Assembly: GCA_024399015.1 (NCBI GenBank)
Contig: JAKSIC010000001.1
Span: 310,001-374,000 of the forward strand
Direction: 5' to 3'
Source: Fibrobacter sp.
GTDB lineage: Bacteria; Fibrobacterota; Fibrobacteria; Fibrobacterales; Fibrobacteraceae
Length of the DNA stretch: 64,000 bases
Numbering within the stretch: the first letter of the stretch is position 1; each line of letters begins with the position of its first letter. The translations under genes were made by a program, and so were the position numbers. Positions 7,372 to 16,366 of this stretch are shown in pieces. A model generated the notes under the pieces. That model searched no databases. It was not told the origin of the DNA and saw nothing but the letters and a program-made list of their open reading frames with translations.

Positions 7372-9783
7372 ATGGCACAGCAGTTACCTACGGTTGAACA
7401 GATTGTCGCCGTACTTCGTGAAGAATCTATGGTGGGAAGCCGTCTTCGCGCTTCCCTCGGTCTCCCCAAAAAACAAAAAATGGCTTTTAAGCAGCTCCTG
7501 GCCGAACTTGTGGAACAGGGCGTTCTCAAGCGCACCAACCATAAGGAATACCAGATTGGCGATGGCGAACCGTTGGAAGAAAAACGTGAAAAGCGTCTCA
7601 AGAAGGTTGCCGAGCAAGGTGGTGAAGACAATCGTCGCCCGGGCGCCCGTAGCCGCCGCCAGACCGAAGACAAGAGCACCCGCGTACGTCGTGGCGTTCT
7701 CCATCAGGTCGGCGAAGAAGACTGGGTAGTTACCGAGTTGGAAACCGAAAAGGAATTCGAGATGTGCCACCGCCGTCAGGCTCCTGGCAAGGAAGGGGAA
7801 GTCATCAGCTTCACCCTGTATCCGCACCCGCGTCTCAAGCACAGCTACTTGGCTAAGGTGGATCATTCCGCTGATCTCATCTCCATGACCTGGAAGGAAA
7901 TCACCCAGAAGTTTATGGAAGAAGCAAACCTTCCCAAGGGCTTCAGCAAGGAAATCCAGGAATACGTTAAGAGCATCAAGGCTCCCACCGCAAAAGATTT
8001 CAAGGGCCGTGTTGACTACCGCAAGACAAACATCCTCTGCATCGACCCGGAAGGCGCCATGGACCATGACGACGCTATTTCCATCGAGCCTACAGAAAAC
8101 GGCTACAAGCTGGGCGTCCATATCGCCGACGTGAGCTACTACGTTCCCGAAGGAAGCGCTTTGGATGAAGAAGCTTTGGAACGCAGCTACACCCAGTACC
8201 TGCCCTGGACCGCAGTGCCCATGATTCCGGATGAACTTTCCAGCGACATCTGCTCTCTGCACGAAGATGTGGACCGTTGCGCCCACACCTGTATGATCGA
8301 GTTGGACAAGAACGCCAACGTTCTCAGCTGGGATTTCCATCGCAGTATCGTCCGCATTACCCGTTCCCTCACCTACCAGCAGGCAAAAAAGCTGTGGGAA
8401 GAAGGCGACGAGGAAATGAAGGTTCTCGCCGAAGTCACCGCAAAGCTTAAGGCAAACCGTACCAAGGATGGTCTCCTGGAATTCAAGAGCACCGAAATGG
8501 GCTGCCACTTCAACGAAGCTGGCGAACCTACCGACATTTATCCGCGCACCACAGACATCTCCAACTCCTGGGTTGAAGAATGTATGTTGATCGCAAACAA
8601 CTGCTGCGCCAAGGAACTGAAGAAGCGCGGTCTCCAGGGTATCTACCGTATCCACGAAGCTCCGGATACCAAGGACATCATGGAACTGTACTACATGTAC
8701 CCCAACCTGTTCCAGGGTTCTCCGGTGATGCTCCGCGAACTGGGCAAGCCCCGCAGTGGCGATACCAACTTGAATCCTACCGCATTCAAGCTGTACGAAC
8801 ATTTGGTGAAGAAGGCTGGCGACGACGAAACTCTCACCAACCGTATTCTCCGTAGTATGCAGAAGGCCCACTACGACAGCAACAGCTTCGGTCACTTCGC
8901 CTTGAATTGGCAGGACTACTCTCACTTTACCTCTCCGATTCGTCGTTACGCTGACTTGTGGTGCCATCGTGAATTGGCTCGCAAGGGTAAGGAGATTTCC
9001 GCCGAACGCAAGGAAAGCGTCATCGATGTTTGCGACTTGATTTCCGCCAACGAAATCAAGAACATGAAGGTGGAACGCCAGGCTATCAAGGTCTGCTCCA
9101 CATGGCTTTTGAAGGATCGCATTGGCGATGCTTTCGAAGCAAACATTACAGGCATCGAGGAATGGGGTATCTACGTTTCTATCGCAGATCCTATTGCAGA
9201 AGGTCTGTGCCGCTTCCGCGATATCGCAGGCGACGACTTCTACGTGTATAACGCAGACCAGGGTCTTGCATTCGGCAAGCGCAGCGGTCGCACCTTCCGC
9301 CGTGGTGACAAGGTCATGGTAACGCTTCTTCGCGTTGACCCGCTTCGCGGCCAGGTGGACTTCTCCATCACCGAAAAGCTTTCTCCGGAACCGAAGAAGA
9401 GCCGCCGCACCCGTCGCGATGTAGATGAGGATGCACGTAACTTCAACGAACGCATGGACCGCGCCGAAGCCGCAGAGGCTATGGGCTACCTGAGCCAGCC
9501 CGAAGACGATCGAGATTTCGACGACGATTACGCACCGGCTTACGCATCCGTAGGCTCACGTGGGCGCGGGCGCAAGGGACGTCGCGACTCTGACGAGCCT
9601 TCCTTCGAACGTACCGGTCGCGACGCCCGCGGCGGACGCGGAAGTTCTCGTGGTGGACGCGGTTCCCGTGACGACGATTCCCGCGGTGGAAACAGAGGCG
9701 GCAAAAAGTCTACAGGCGCCAAGGCCTTCGGTGAAAAACTGGCAAAAGGCCGTGGTGGACGCGGACGCAGCGGTCGACGTTAA
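7372..9783 (+). CDS. rnr: ribonuclease R
   Basis: RNase R is a processive 3'-5' exoribonuclease that degrades structured RNA. I chose the ATG at 7372 (803 residues) because AAGGAGG lies just upstream; an earlier in-frame start would overlap plsC. Domains in order: N-terminal winged helix (about 1-65), a basic linker, cold-shock folds, the RNB catalytic domain with DPEGAMDHDDAIS (metal-binding aspartates), an S1 domain (GIEEWGIYVSIAD), and a C-terminal tail of about 110 residues rich in Arg-Gly and Asp. The RGG-like tail probably binds RNA or ribosomes. Confidence 0.95.
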   Translation: MAQQLPTVEQIVAVLREESMVGSRLRASLGLPKKQKMAFKQLLAELVEQGVLKRTNHKEYQIGDGEPLEEKREKRLKKVAEQGGEDNRRPGARSRRQTEDKSTRVRRGVLHQVGEEDWVVTELETEKEFEMCHRRQAPGKEGEVISFTLYPHPRLKHSYLAKVDHSADLISMTWKEITQKFMEEANLPKGFSKEIQEYVKSIKAPTAKDFKGRVDYRKTNILCIDPEGAMDHDDAISIEPTENGYKLGVHIADVSYYVPEGSALDEEALERSYTQYLPWTAVPMIPDELSSDICSLHEDVDRCAHTCMIELDKNANVLSWDFHRSIVRITRSLTYQQAKKLWEEGDEEMKVLAEVTAKLKANRTKDGLLEFKSTEMGCHFNEAGEPTDIYPRTTDISNSWVEECMLIANNCCAKELKKRGLQGIYRIHEAPDTKDIMELYYMYPNLFQGSPVMLRELGKPRSGDTNLNPTAFKLYEHLVKKAGDDETLTNRILRSMQKAHYDSNSFGHFALNWQDYSHFTSPIRRYADLWCHRELARKGKEISAERKESVIDVCDLISANEIKNMKVERQAIKVCSTWLLKDRIGDAFEANITGIEEWGIYVSIADPIAEGLCRFRDIAGDDFYVYNADQGLAFGKRSGRTFRRGDKVMVTLLRVDPLRGQVDFSITEKLSPEPKKSRRTRRDVDEDARNFNERMDRAEAAEAMGYLSQPEDDRDFDDDYAPAYASVGSRGRGRKGRRDSDEPSFERTGRDARGGRGSSRGGRGSRDDDSRGGNRGGKKSTGAKAFGEKLAKGRGGRGRSGRR

Positions 9784-9799
9784 TTATATTGGAGACTAG

Positions 9800-10732
9800 A
9801 TGGCCTCTAGATCAAAAGTTATACTTTACGCTTCCTACCAGCTCGGGGATACCCTCCCCGGGTATGTCCGCTTTGCACTCAAGCATTTGGCTGAAACCGA
9901 TTTCACAGTCATCCTGTTGACGAACAAGCGAGAACTTTCCGAAGAAACCATGAAGTTCCTTAAGGAAAACGAAATCTCGCTTTACCTCACAGAAAACCAC
10001 GGTTTTGACTTTGGCATGTGGCGCAGGTTCCTTAAGGATCTTGCAAACGGACGCGGCAGTTTCGCAGGTCTGGAAAGCATTGAGCGTTTACTTTTGGTTA
10101 ACGACTCCATCGTCTATTTCCAAAATAATTTTGCAGACTTCATCAAGCGAGCAGAGGCAAGTACAGCCGACGTTATTTCTCTAACCCAGAATAACGAAGT
10201 TCGTCCGCACCTTCAGAGTTTCTTCATGTATATCAAGCAAGAAGCACTCGGTGCCTTCTACACCCACTTGCTGGAAACGCCAGAACAAAGCACCTTCTAC
10301 GATGTAGTGCGCCGTCTTGAAATCGGCCTCGCCGACATTTTTGACGAAGCCGAAGTTCGCATGGCAGCACTTTATCACACCGACACTCAGGTGACTTTCG
10401 CCTACCAGGAACTCATCGCCCAGGGCGCAGGTTTTGTGAAACGCAAACTCTTGCAAAAGCGCTTCAACTTCAAGGAAAAGATTCACTTTATCCGCAAAGG
10501 TGCCTACAACGCCCTGAACGCAGATTACATCGCCATGGCAAAGAATGCCGGTCTCGCTCCCGACTTCAAGGAAGAATGGCTCCCGCAGCACATCGACAAC
10601 ATCGTCAAGCAAACTGCCGATAAGCTCTGGGAAAAGCCCTTTGAAAAACTGGGTTGGCCCATTCTCAAAAACGTCATCAAGGCCAAGTACAAGATCCTCG
10701 GCAAAAAGCTGGAAGGCGACGAGTATAAGTAA
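9800..10732 (+). CDS. RgpF-like (rhamnan synthesis F) glycan protein
   Basis: The 310-residue protein resembles the RgpF/rhamnan synthesis F family: an N-terminal VILYASYQLGD strand, the segment GFDFGMWRRFL, then LLLVNDSIVYF, the order seen in these glycosyltransferase-like proteins. Family members help build rhamnose-glucose cell-wall polysaccharides or lipopolysaccharide side chains. It is soluble and has no signal peptide. It starts 16 bp after rnr with GGAG upstream and is followed at once by a terminator. No other polysaccharide genes are adjacent, so the substrate is unknown. Confidence 0.7.
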   Translation: MASRSKVILYASYQLGDTLPGYVRFALKHLAETDFTVILLTNKRELSEETMKFLKENEISLYLTENHGFDFGMWRRFLKDLANGRGSFAGLESIERLLLVNDSIVYFQNNFADFIKRAEASTADVISLTQNNEVRPHLQSFFMYIKQEALGAFYTHLLETPEQSTFYDVVRRLEIGLADIFDEAEVRMAALYHTDTQVTFAYQELIAQGAGFVKRKLLQKRFNFKEKIHFIRKGAYNALNADYIAMAKNAGLAPDFKEEWLPQHIDNIVKQTADKLWEKPFEKLGWPILKNVIKAKYKILGKKLEGDEYK

Positions 10733-10762
10733 AAAAGACTCCCTTCGGGGAGCCTTTTTTAC
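10732..10762. terminator. bidirectional terminator
   Basis: An A6-GACTCCC-TTC-GGGGAGCC-T6 hairpin can stop the plus-strand gene ending at 10732 and also transcripts of the minus-strand gene ending at 10830. Confidence 0.8.
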
Positions 10763-10773
10763 AATTATAAAGT

Positions 10774-10794
10774 ATGAATTACGAATTACGAGAT
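10774..10794. repeat. heptanucleotide tandem array, ACGAATT type
   Basis: Three 7-bp units ATGAATT, ACGAATT, ACGAGAT lie between two convergent genes. The units are related to the reverse complement of the array at 6511-6538. Confidence 0.5.
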
Positions 10795-10829
10795 TTTCAA
10801 AAAATTGAGGGTTTCTCCATCAAGCATTT

Positions 10830-11381
10830 TTAAAATGCGTATTGGGCATTAACAACTATTGTAGATGGCGTCTCAGAAGGCCAGAAGAACATACTGGTCA
10901 ACTTCACATTAAAACCAATATGTTCATTGATATCATAATTCACACCCAAAGCCCAAGAGACCATCTGGGGGTCGCCATACGAGTGTACAATATTAAAAGC
11001 AAATCCCACGATGCCGTGCAAATTCTTTCCACCAACAAAGAAATCAACAGGAACACGAATATAGCCCATATCATAAGCCAAGCTAGCCTGCATATAGTTA
11101 CGTCCAGTATATCCCAAATGAACACGCGCACCAAGACCAAGCCCGATAAAGCCGCCTTCCAAGTAAAATCGAACCGCTCCTTGAGGAATAGCCGTTCTTG
11201 TTTCTGATACAACTTTTTCTCTGTTGTACGTTTCCGATTCATCGACCGTAGATTCCGAGTTGGAAGATGGCAGGGCAACTCCATCGCCTACGTATTCAAC
11301 ATTGCCGTATCCATTACCAGTCTCTTCACCAGCAAAAACGGCAACTGCGCAGAAGGCTAGAACCAACAACAATTTTTTCAT
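10830..11381 (-). CDS. small outer-membrane beta-barrel protein
   Basis: The 183-residue protein starts with a clear signal peptide (MKKLLLVLAFCAVAVFAGEE). After a short acidic serine-rich linker there is a barrel-like region (about 70-183) of alternating hydrophobic strands (VRFYLEGGFIGLGLGARVHL) ending in QYAF, an aromatic C-terminal residue as in BAM substrates. AGGAG precedes the ATG. I do not recognise a specific family. It is probably a porin-like or structural outer-membrane protein. Confidence 0.6.
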   Translation of the reverse strand: MKKLLLVLAFCAVAVFAGEETGNGYGNVEYVGDGVALPSSNSESTVDESETYNREKVVSETRTAIPQGAVRFYLEGGFIGLGLGARVHLGYTGRNYMQASLAYDMGYIRVPVDFFVGGKNLHGIVGFAFNIVHSYGDPQMVSWALGVNYDINEHIGFNVKLTSMFFWPSETPSTIVVNAQYAF

Positions 11382-11425
11382 TTCATTCTCCTATTAACTT
11401 CCCAAATACTTTGTAGCGCAAATAA

Positions 11426-11460
11426 TAAAAAATCCCTCGATATTACTCGAGGGATCTTTA
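11426..11460 (-). terminator. terminator after yidC
   Basis: A perfect 9-bp stem ATCCCTCGA/TCGAGGGAT is followed on the minus strand by a T-rich run. It lies 45 bp beyond the yidC stop. Confidence 0.8.
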
Positions 11461-11500
11461 AATTTCGACGACCGTTTTTCGTTTTGTCCCTACGGACAAA

Positions 11501-13345
11501 TTACTTCACAATCTGTGCGTCCTGGACTTTCTTGCCCTTCACAGTCTTGGGGGCAGAGCCGTTGTCCATGTTGCGGTGAAGAATCTTGTACTGAACAATT
11601 GTCCAAACGTTAGAGATTGTCCAGTAGAGAACGAGACCAGACGGCATCACCGCGCTGAAGAGGAACATCATTGCAGGCATCATCCACATCATCATCTTCT
11701 GCTGAGCAGGATCCATACCAGCGTTGCCCTGCATGGTCACCTTAGTCTGGAAGACCATGGTCACCAGCATAATGATCGGAAGCAAGGTAATACCATTAGG
11801 CATGAGGAACGGAATCTTGATTGCTTCGATAATGACGTCGCTCTTGCTCAGGTCGGTAATCCAGAGGAATGCCGGCATGCCGCGGAGTTCCACAGCGCGG
11901 CCAAGCACGAAGAACAAGCCCATGAACACAGGCATCTGGAAGAGCATGGGGAGGCAGCCACCGGTGCAGCTAGCCATGGGATTCACGCCTTCCTTCTGGT
12001 AGAGTTCCATGATAGCGGCCTGTTTCTTCTGCGGATCGCTACGGTACTTCACGTTGATTTCATCCAGCTGCGGCTTGAGCTTGCTCATAGCGGCAGTGGA
12101 CTTCAGCTGCTTCACAGTAAACGGAGTAGTGATACCGCGAACGAGAACAGTAATCAAGATGATTGCAACACCATAGTTAGGAATCATGGAGTAGAAGAGA
12201 TTCAAGAGCTTGAGGAGCACCTTGCAGATCCACACGAACCAGACTCTGGAACCCGGGAACCAAGAGGATCCAGTAGCAATGATCTTTTCGTAGCCAACGT
12301 CGTATTCTTCGATTTCGTCCCACTGCAGCGGGAGAACCATAAAGTTATAAGCCAAGGAATCAGCACGGAGTTCATCCTTCACCGTCAAGCGGTAGGTGCC
12401 CGGATCAGATTCGCTATCCATGACCTTGAACTTCTTTGCTTCAACCACGGCACGGGTAGGAGCGTCGAACTGAACAGTCATTGCAACATACTTGCGGCGG
12501 AGACCTGTCCAAAGGAGCTTGCCATCATTAAGAGTCCAGGAATCGCCCACAGTTTCACGTTCCACATAGTCAGTGTTGTTGTAGACGACTTCGCTGAAGA
12601 AGTAACCAGCGGCGTTCACGGTAGAACCCTTGGGGAGTTCTTCAGTTTCCTTCATGCCGCCTTTCCAGACCAGTTCGTAGTCATTGACGCGGAAACCCAC
12701 AAACTTGTTCACCTGGCGAACAGCAGCACCATTCTTGGTAAAGCCGAAGCTACGGATAACCTTGTTACCATTAACGTCGGCAAAGACGAATTCCACGGTA
12801 GCTTCATTATCAACAACAATCTTTTCTGGAGCGGAACCAGCATCAAACAAGACTTCGCTCAAATCAACGGGGCCAAGCTTCAGGTCCAGGGCACCGAGAG
12901 TGGTATCCTGAATGAGTTCCGGGAACTTGCCTGCGGAATCAGCCAAAGCCTTCACAATAACGCTCTGAATCTTTGCACCCTTGTTGGTAAGGGTCATAAT
13001 GAACTTGTCGGTTTCGACAGTCACTGTACGCTGTTCAATCTTTGCGGGAGCGGCCTCTGCAGCATCCTTTGCGGAGGAATCTGCGGCAACTTCAGCAGAA
13101 GCTGTTTCAGCAGGAGCGCCACCCAGAACTGGAGCGGCCTTCAATTCAGTATTGCCAGTCACCGGAAGAACCAAGGAGTTTGCAGTACCGGACTTTTCTG
13201 CCTGCAATGCAGCTACGGAATCTGCAGCGGCCTTCTTGGCAATCTGTGCAGCTCTAGCAGCTTCGTTGTTGGCAGAACTGGAAGCAAACCACCAGATCAT
13301 GATGACGACGATAAGAATAGTGCCGATGACGGTATCTTTCTTCAT
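11501..13345 (-). CDS. yidC: membrane protein insertase YidC
   Basis: YidC inserts proteins into the inner membrane alone or with SecYEG. The 614-residue protein has the Gram-negative architecture: an N-terminal membrane helix (about 7-24), an alanine-rich linker, a periplasmic P1 beta-sandwich (about 100-340), then the conserved five-helix insertase domain (about 370-590, including YGVAIILITVLVRGITTPF and a charged cytoplasmic helix pair), and a lysine-rich tail. Its ATG overlaps the yidD stop by 4 bp. Confidence 0.95.
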   Translation of the reverse strand: MKKDTVIGTILIVVIMIWWFASSSANNEAARAAQIAKKAAADSVAALQAEKSGTANSLVLPVTGNTELKAAPVLGGAPAETASAEVAADSSAKDAAEAAPAKIEQRTVTVETDKFIMTLTNKGAKIQSVIVKALADSAGKFPELIQDTTLGALDLKLGPVDLSEVLFDAGSAPEKIVVDNEATVEFVFADVNGNKVIRSFGFTKNGAAVRQVNKFVGFRVNDYELVWKGGMKETEELPKGSTVNAAGYFFSEVVYNNTDYVERETVGDSWTLNDGKLLWTGLRRKYVAMTVQFDAPTRAVVEAKKFKVMDSESDPGTYRLTVKDELRADSLAYNFMVLPLQWDEIEEYDVGYEKIIATGSSWFPGSRVWFVWICKVLLKLLNLFYSMIPNYGVAIILITVLVRGITTPFTVKQLKSTAAMSKLKPQLDEINVKYRSDPQKKQAAIMELYQKEGVNPMASCTGGCLPMLFQMPVFMGLFFVLGRAVELRGMPAFLWITDLSKSDVIIEAIKIPFLMPNGITLLPIIMLVTMVFQTKVTMQGNAGMDPAQQKMMMWMMPAMMFLFSAVMPSGLVLYWTISNVWTIVQYKILHRNMDNGSAPKTVKGKKVQDAQIVK

Positions 13346-13569
13346 ATCTTTTCCTTTTTAGGCGGTACAGGATCGTACCCACCTTTGCAAAATGGATTGC
13401 ACCTTAGAATTCTAAAAACCGCAAGATAGAAACCTTTGAAGACTCCGTGGACGCGGATAGCTTCAATTGCATACTGAGAGCAGGTCGGTTGGAAGCGGCA
13501 TACCCCACGAAAGAAATAGGGATGGACAATTTGGTATAGTCGAATAGGAGCGATTAACACGCTCCTCAT
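13342..13569 (-). CDS. yidD: membrane protein insertion efficiency factor YidD
   Basis: The 75-residue protein contains the diagnostic CRFQPTCSQYAIEAI cysteine motif and RCNPFCKGGYDPVP. YidD supports membrane protein biogenesis together with YidC. I used the ATG at 13569 (MRSVLIAPIRLYQ) because upstream codons overlap rnpA and show no family similarity. It lies 7 bp after rnpA and overlaps yidC by 4 bp. Confidence 0.93.
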   Translation of the reverse strand: MRSVLIAPIRLYQIVHPYFFRGVCRFQPTCSQYAIEAIRVHGVFKGFYLAVFRILRCNPFCKGGYDPVPPKKEKI

Positions 13570-13576
13570 GATCTGA

Positions 13577-13954
13577 CTAACCTTGTCCAGCGCCTTCACT
13601 TTGAACCTCTTGCGCAGGAGCCCATTCCATTTTCTTGAAAATTTTTTCCGCAGTGTCGCGGAAACGTTCCGAGGTGACCTCGTCGGCCTTATCATTAACA
13701 ATGATCATGGCCCAGACGGGCTTCTGAATATTTGGCACCATATTATAAAACAGGGGTCGCAGCAGTCTGCGGCACCTGTTACGGTATACGGCGTTGCCGT
13801 TTTTCTTTTTCGCTAAAAAGCAGAAACGACAAAAACCGTCCGGACTGTCAATCCACCTCATCGAAAACGATGAACCGCGGACGTACTTTCCCTGGACGGC
13901 TACTTGCCGGTAAGCGGGCTGGTTGGGCAGCCTATAAGAACGTAGACTGGCCAC
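13577..13954 (-). CDS. rnpA: ribonuclease P protein component
   Basis: RnpA is the protein cofactor of RNase P, which trims tRNA 5' leaders. The signature is NAVYRNRCRRLLR (the RNR helix, about residues 53-65) preceded by the FCFLAKKKNG strand. The start appears to be GTG at 13954, 15 bp after rpmH, giving 125 residues; an internal ATG 32 codons later would remove conserved sequence. The RNA subunit gene is not in this window. Confidence 0.85.
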   Translation of the reverse strand: MASLRSYRLPNQPAYRQVAVQGKYVRGSSFSMRWIDSPDGFCRFCFLAKKKNGNAVYRNRCRRLLRPLFYNMVPNIQKPVWAMIIVNDKADEVTSERFRDTAEKIFKKMEWAPAQEVQSEGAGQG

Positions 13955-13969
13955 GAGCCAATTCCCAAA

Positions 13970-14125
13970 TTACTTCTTGTAGATGGTGTCGCTAACGGTC
14001 AAGCGCTTGCGGCCCTTGGCACGACGACGGCTCAAAACAGCACGACCCCAACGGTCTTCCATACGGGTGCGGAAACCATGCTTGTTAGCGCGCTTACGAT
14101 TGTGAGGCTGGAATGTTCTTTTCAT
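13970..14125 (-). CDS. rpmH: 50S ribosomal protein L34
   Basis: This short frame encodes 51 residues starting [19 protein letters not shown], the universal L34 sequence, with the [13 protein letters not shown] end. Order rpmH-rnpA-yidD-yidC is the classical bacterial arrangement. dnaA is not adjacent on the upstream side, where a GGDEF gene is found instead. Confidence 0.97.
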   Translation of the reverse strand: MKRTFQPHNRKRANKHGFRTRMEDRWGRAVLSRRRAKGRKRLTVSDTIYKK

Positions 14126-14284
14126 TGTAGTAACCTTTATTAAAAGTCAAAAATTTTTCGGTTTGCAAAGTTAGTAATTATTCGAGATAAATCAAGGGGT
14201 AGTTTCCGCCTAAAAGCAACTTTTAACGCCACCACAAGGCATTCCCCAGCACCCTTTCAATTTATCAACAATCTATTAACATAT

Positions 14285-15370
14285 TTAATTTTCCACCATG
14301 CTGCGGAGCTGATTTTTACCCTGGGACTTGGCAACTCTCATCAACTCCTCGACCTTGGCGAGCATCTGTCGGTAGTCTCGGAAAGACCTGTTTCCGCAAA
14401 ATGCGAAACCTCCGCTAACTGTCACCTGGATGTGGGGGAAATCCTCCCAGCGAGTCTGGATGACGCTTTTACGGATTTTGTCAGCCTTGGCATAGGCCTC
14501 CACCTCAGAAGAGGCTTCGATGACATATACAAAGGTATCGCCATCATAGCGGCCCACGCATTCGTTGCTGGAAAGATCAGCACTGCTATCCAGCAAATGA
14601 GCTACGGACATGATCACCTGGTCACCGAAGGCATGTCCGAAAGTTTCGTTCACGCGCTTCAGGTTGTCGATGTTCAACATCAGCAGATAGAAATCGTTTC
14701 TACGATGCCACACCACGTTCGCAAGGAATGAACTCATGTGGCGACGGTTGTAAACTTCAGTCAGGGAATCCCTGGAAGAAAGGTAGTCCATACGAGCCAG
14801 GAGTTTCGCATTCTTGGCACGTTCATGGGCGTAAGCGGACACCGTCAAAGTGGAGATGGAGAATACGGCGAATCCAGAGAACAAAAGCGAGACCACCATA
14901 TCCAGGTAGGAATCATCTCTACCTAATTCCGAAAGGACCCATTCCGGGTGAACCCAGGAAAGCCCCACCGCAGTAAGCTGCAGGACCATGGTCACCACGA
15001 AAGCAATTACCTTGTATGCAGATTTTTCCGTGTAGGCAATAAGCATAAGGGACGCCACAAAATACAAGGGCAAGCCGCCGGTAAAACCGCCACAGAAAAG
15101 GAACAGCAAGGGCAGGATGCAGCCGCCCAGGACAAGGCACATCACCAAATAGCACTGGGAATAAAAAGAAGACTTGTAAGCAAAAACGGCCACAATAATG
15201 CAGACCAAAGCACATCCCACGCTGCCGATGGAAGCGGCGGAGTTCATGTTTTCGTAAATGGTGAAAATGGCAGAAAGAATGGCGACAATAATCACCACAG
15301 CCAACGTAGACCAAAAGAGCTTTCGCTCCAAGGTGTTCTGCTTCTGCCAAAATTCCTTCAACGCTTTCAT
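14285..15370 (-). CDS. membrane GGDEF-domain protein with degenerate active site
   Basis: The start at 15370 (MKALKEFW, with AGGGAT upstream) gives 361 residues. Around six membrane helices fill residues 15-180, then a GGDEF domain (about 195-361). The motif that should read GG(D/E)EF is DGDTF in GRYDGDTFVYV, so the catalytic glutamate and first glycine are changed. No RxxD inhibitory site is visible just before it. It is therefore unlikely to make cyclic-di-GMP and may bind a nucleotide or act as a receptor. Other landmarks are intact (DSLTEVYNRR, LMLNIDNLKRVNETFGHAFGD without gaps). Confidence 0.85.
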   Translation of the reverse strand: MKALKEFWQKQNTLERKLFWSTLAVVIIVAILSAIFTIYENMNSAASIGSVGCALVCIIVAVFAYKSSFYSQCYLVMCLVLGGCILPLLFLFCGGFTGGLPLYFVASLMLIAYTEKSAYKVIAFVVTMVLQLTAVGLSWVHPEWVLSELGRDDSYLDMVVSLLFSGFAVFSISTLTVSAYAHERAKNAKLLARMDYLSSRDSLTEVYNRRHMSSFLANVVWHRRNDFYLLMLNIDNLKRVNETFGHAFGDQVIMSVAHLLDSSADLSSNECVGRYDGDTFVYVIEASSEVEAYAKADKIRKSVIQTRWEDFPHIQVTVSGGFAFCGNRSFRDYRQMLAKVEELMRVAKSQGKNQLRSMVEN

Positions 15371-15573
15371 GCCAATCCCTTTTTTACAAAGATAATATAG
15401 TTTGCCAATTATTACTTTAGGCAAAATCTTATCTTATTTTTTTAATACCAAATATGTTCAAATACATCCTTTTATGAGCCTACTTTATGGCCTCCCCCAG
15501 CCACCTTTTCGTCTTTCTTTAACTATATTGTTGAAAAACACCTGAATGGTTAATATTTAATCGGTAGGCAAAA

Positions 15574-16095
15574 ATGGAACTTACTCCGCTGGACATCCGT
15601 AATCAAAATTTCCACAAGAAGAACTTTGGCGGTGTAGACCCCGAAGAAGTCAAGGCTTTTTTGGAAACCGCCGCCAACGCTTTTGAACAAATGTCCAGAG
15701 AACGCACCGATCTCACCGAACGTCTCAAGGTGGCCGAAGAACGCGTCAATTACTACCGTCAAATTGAAAAGACCATCCAGGACGCCGTGGTCACCATGCA
15801 GCGCACCGTCGACGACGTCAAGGCTACCGCCGAAAAGGAAGCCGAAATCATCGTTGCCGAAGCAAAGGCCCGTGCAGTCCGCGAAGTGGAAAACACCAAG
15901 CAGGTTGCCGAAAACCTTCGCGCCGAAATCGAACAGCTCAAGCAACTTCGCGCAAATTACTTTATCCGTTGCCGTGCCCTGATCCGTGGTCAGGAAGATT
16001 TGCTCGCCGCCATGGAAAACGACCAGAAGGAACTGGAAGCCTTGGAACAGCAGCCCAAGCGTCAGAACCCGCCCATGGGAAAAGTCCTCGCCTAA
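15574..16095 (+). CDS. DivIVA-domain coiled-coil protein
   Basis: The 173-residue protein begins ELTPLDIRNQNFHKKNFGG, the DivIVA lipid-binding N terminus (about 1-35), followed by long coiled coils (about 35-150). DivIVA proteins recognise curved membrane and organise poles or division sites, mainly in Gram-positives; homologues also occur in Gram-negative lineages. GGTAGG lies before the ATG. The next gene (DUF167) follows by 30 bp, as in several genomes where divIVA and YggU-like genes are neighbours. Confidence 0.85.
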   Translation: MELTPLDIRNQNFHKKNFGGVDPEEVKAFLETAANAFEQMSRERTDLTERLKVAEERVNYYRQIEKTIQDAVVTMQRTVDDVKATAEKEAEIIVAEAKARAVREVENTKQVAENLRAEIEQLKQLRANYFIRCRALIRGQEDLLAAMENDQKELEALEQQPKRQNPPMGKVLA

Positions 16096-16125
16096 TCAAG
16101 GCCCGGCCCCACGAGACGTCCCCGC

Positions 16126-16350
16126 ATGAGAATAAACATCAAGGTACACGCCCGCAGCAAACGCGAATCCGTCACGCCCCAGCCCGACGGAAGTTTCAAG
16201 GTCGAAGTCAAGGCTCCACCTGTAGAAGGCGCAGCCAACGAAGCCATTTGCGAATTGTTGGCAGAACATTTTAAAGTTCACAAGCGCGATGTCCGAGTGG
16301 TTCTCGGCAGCACCAACAATAAAAAAGTCGTAGAAATTGACGGGATCTAA
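16126..16350 (+). CDS. DUF167 (YggU-like) protein
   Basis: The 74-residue protein matches the DUF167/YggU family: RINIKVHARSKRESV, PPVEGAANEAICELLAEHF and VVLGSTNNKKVVEI are the three conserved blocks. The biochemical role is unknown. There is no obvious ribosome site, so translation may depend on the upstream divIVA. The stop codon is inside the loop of the terminator at 16340. Confidence 0.9.
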   Translation: MRINIKVHARSKRESVTPQPDGSFKVEVKAPPVEGAANEAICELLAEHFKVHKRDVRVVLGSTNNKKVVEIDGI

Positions 16351-16366
16351 ACGATCCCGTTTTTTA
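16340..16366. terminator. terminator between convergent genes
   Basis: An 8-bp perfect stem ACGGGATC/GATCCCGT has the TAA of the DUF167 gene in its loop, then six Ts. It also reaches the stop of the opposite gene at 16364. Confidence 0.85.

Noticed and set aside
14255-14275. TTATCAACA near rpmH as a possible DnaA box and replication origin
   Set aside because: Only one imperfect box is present in a 160-bp gap, with no cluster, no dnaA and no dnaN nearby. rpmH is close to the origin in many bacteria, but that alone is not evidence.
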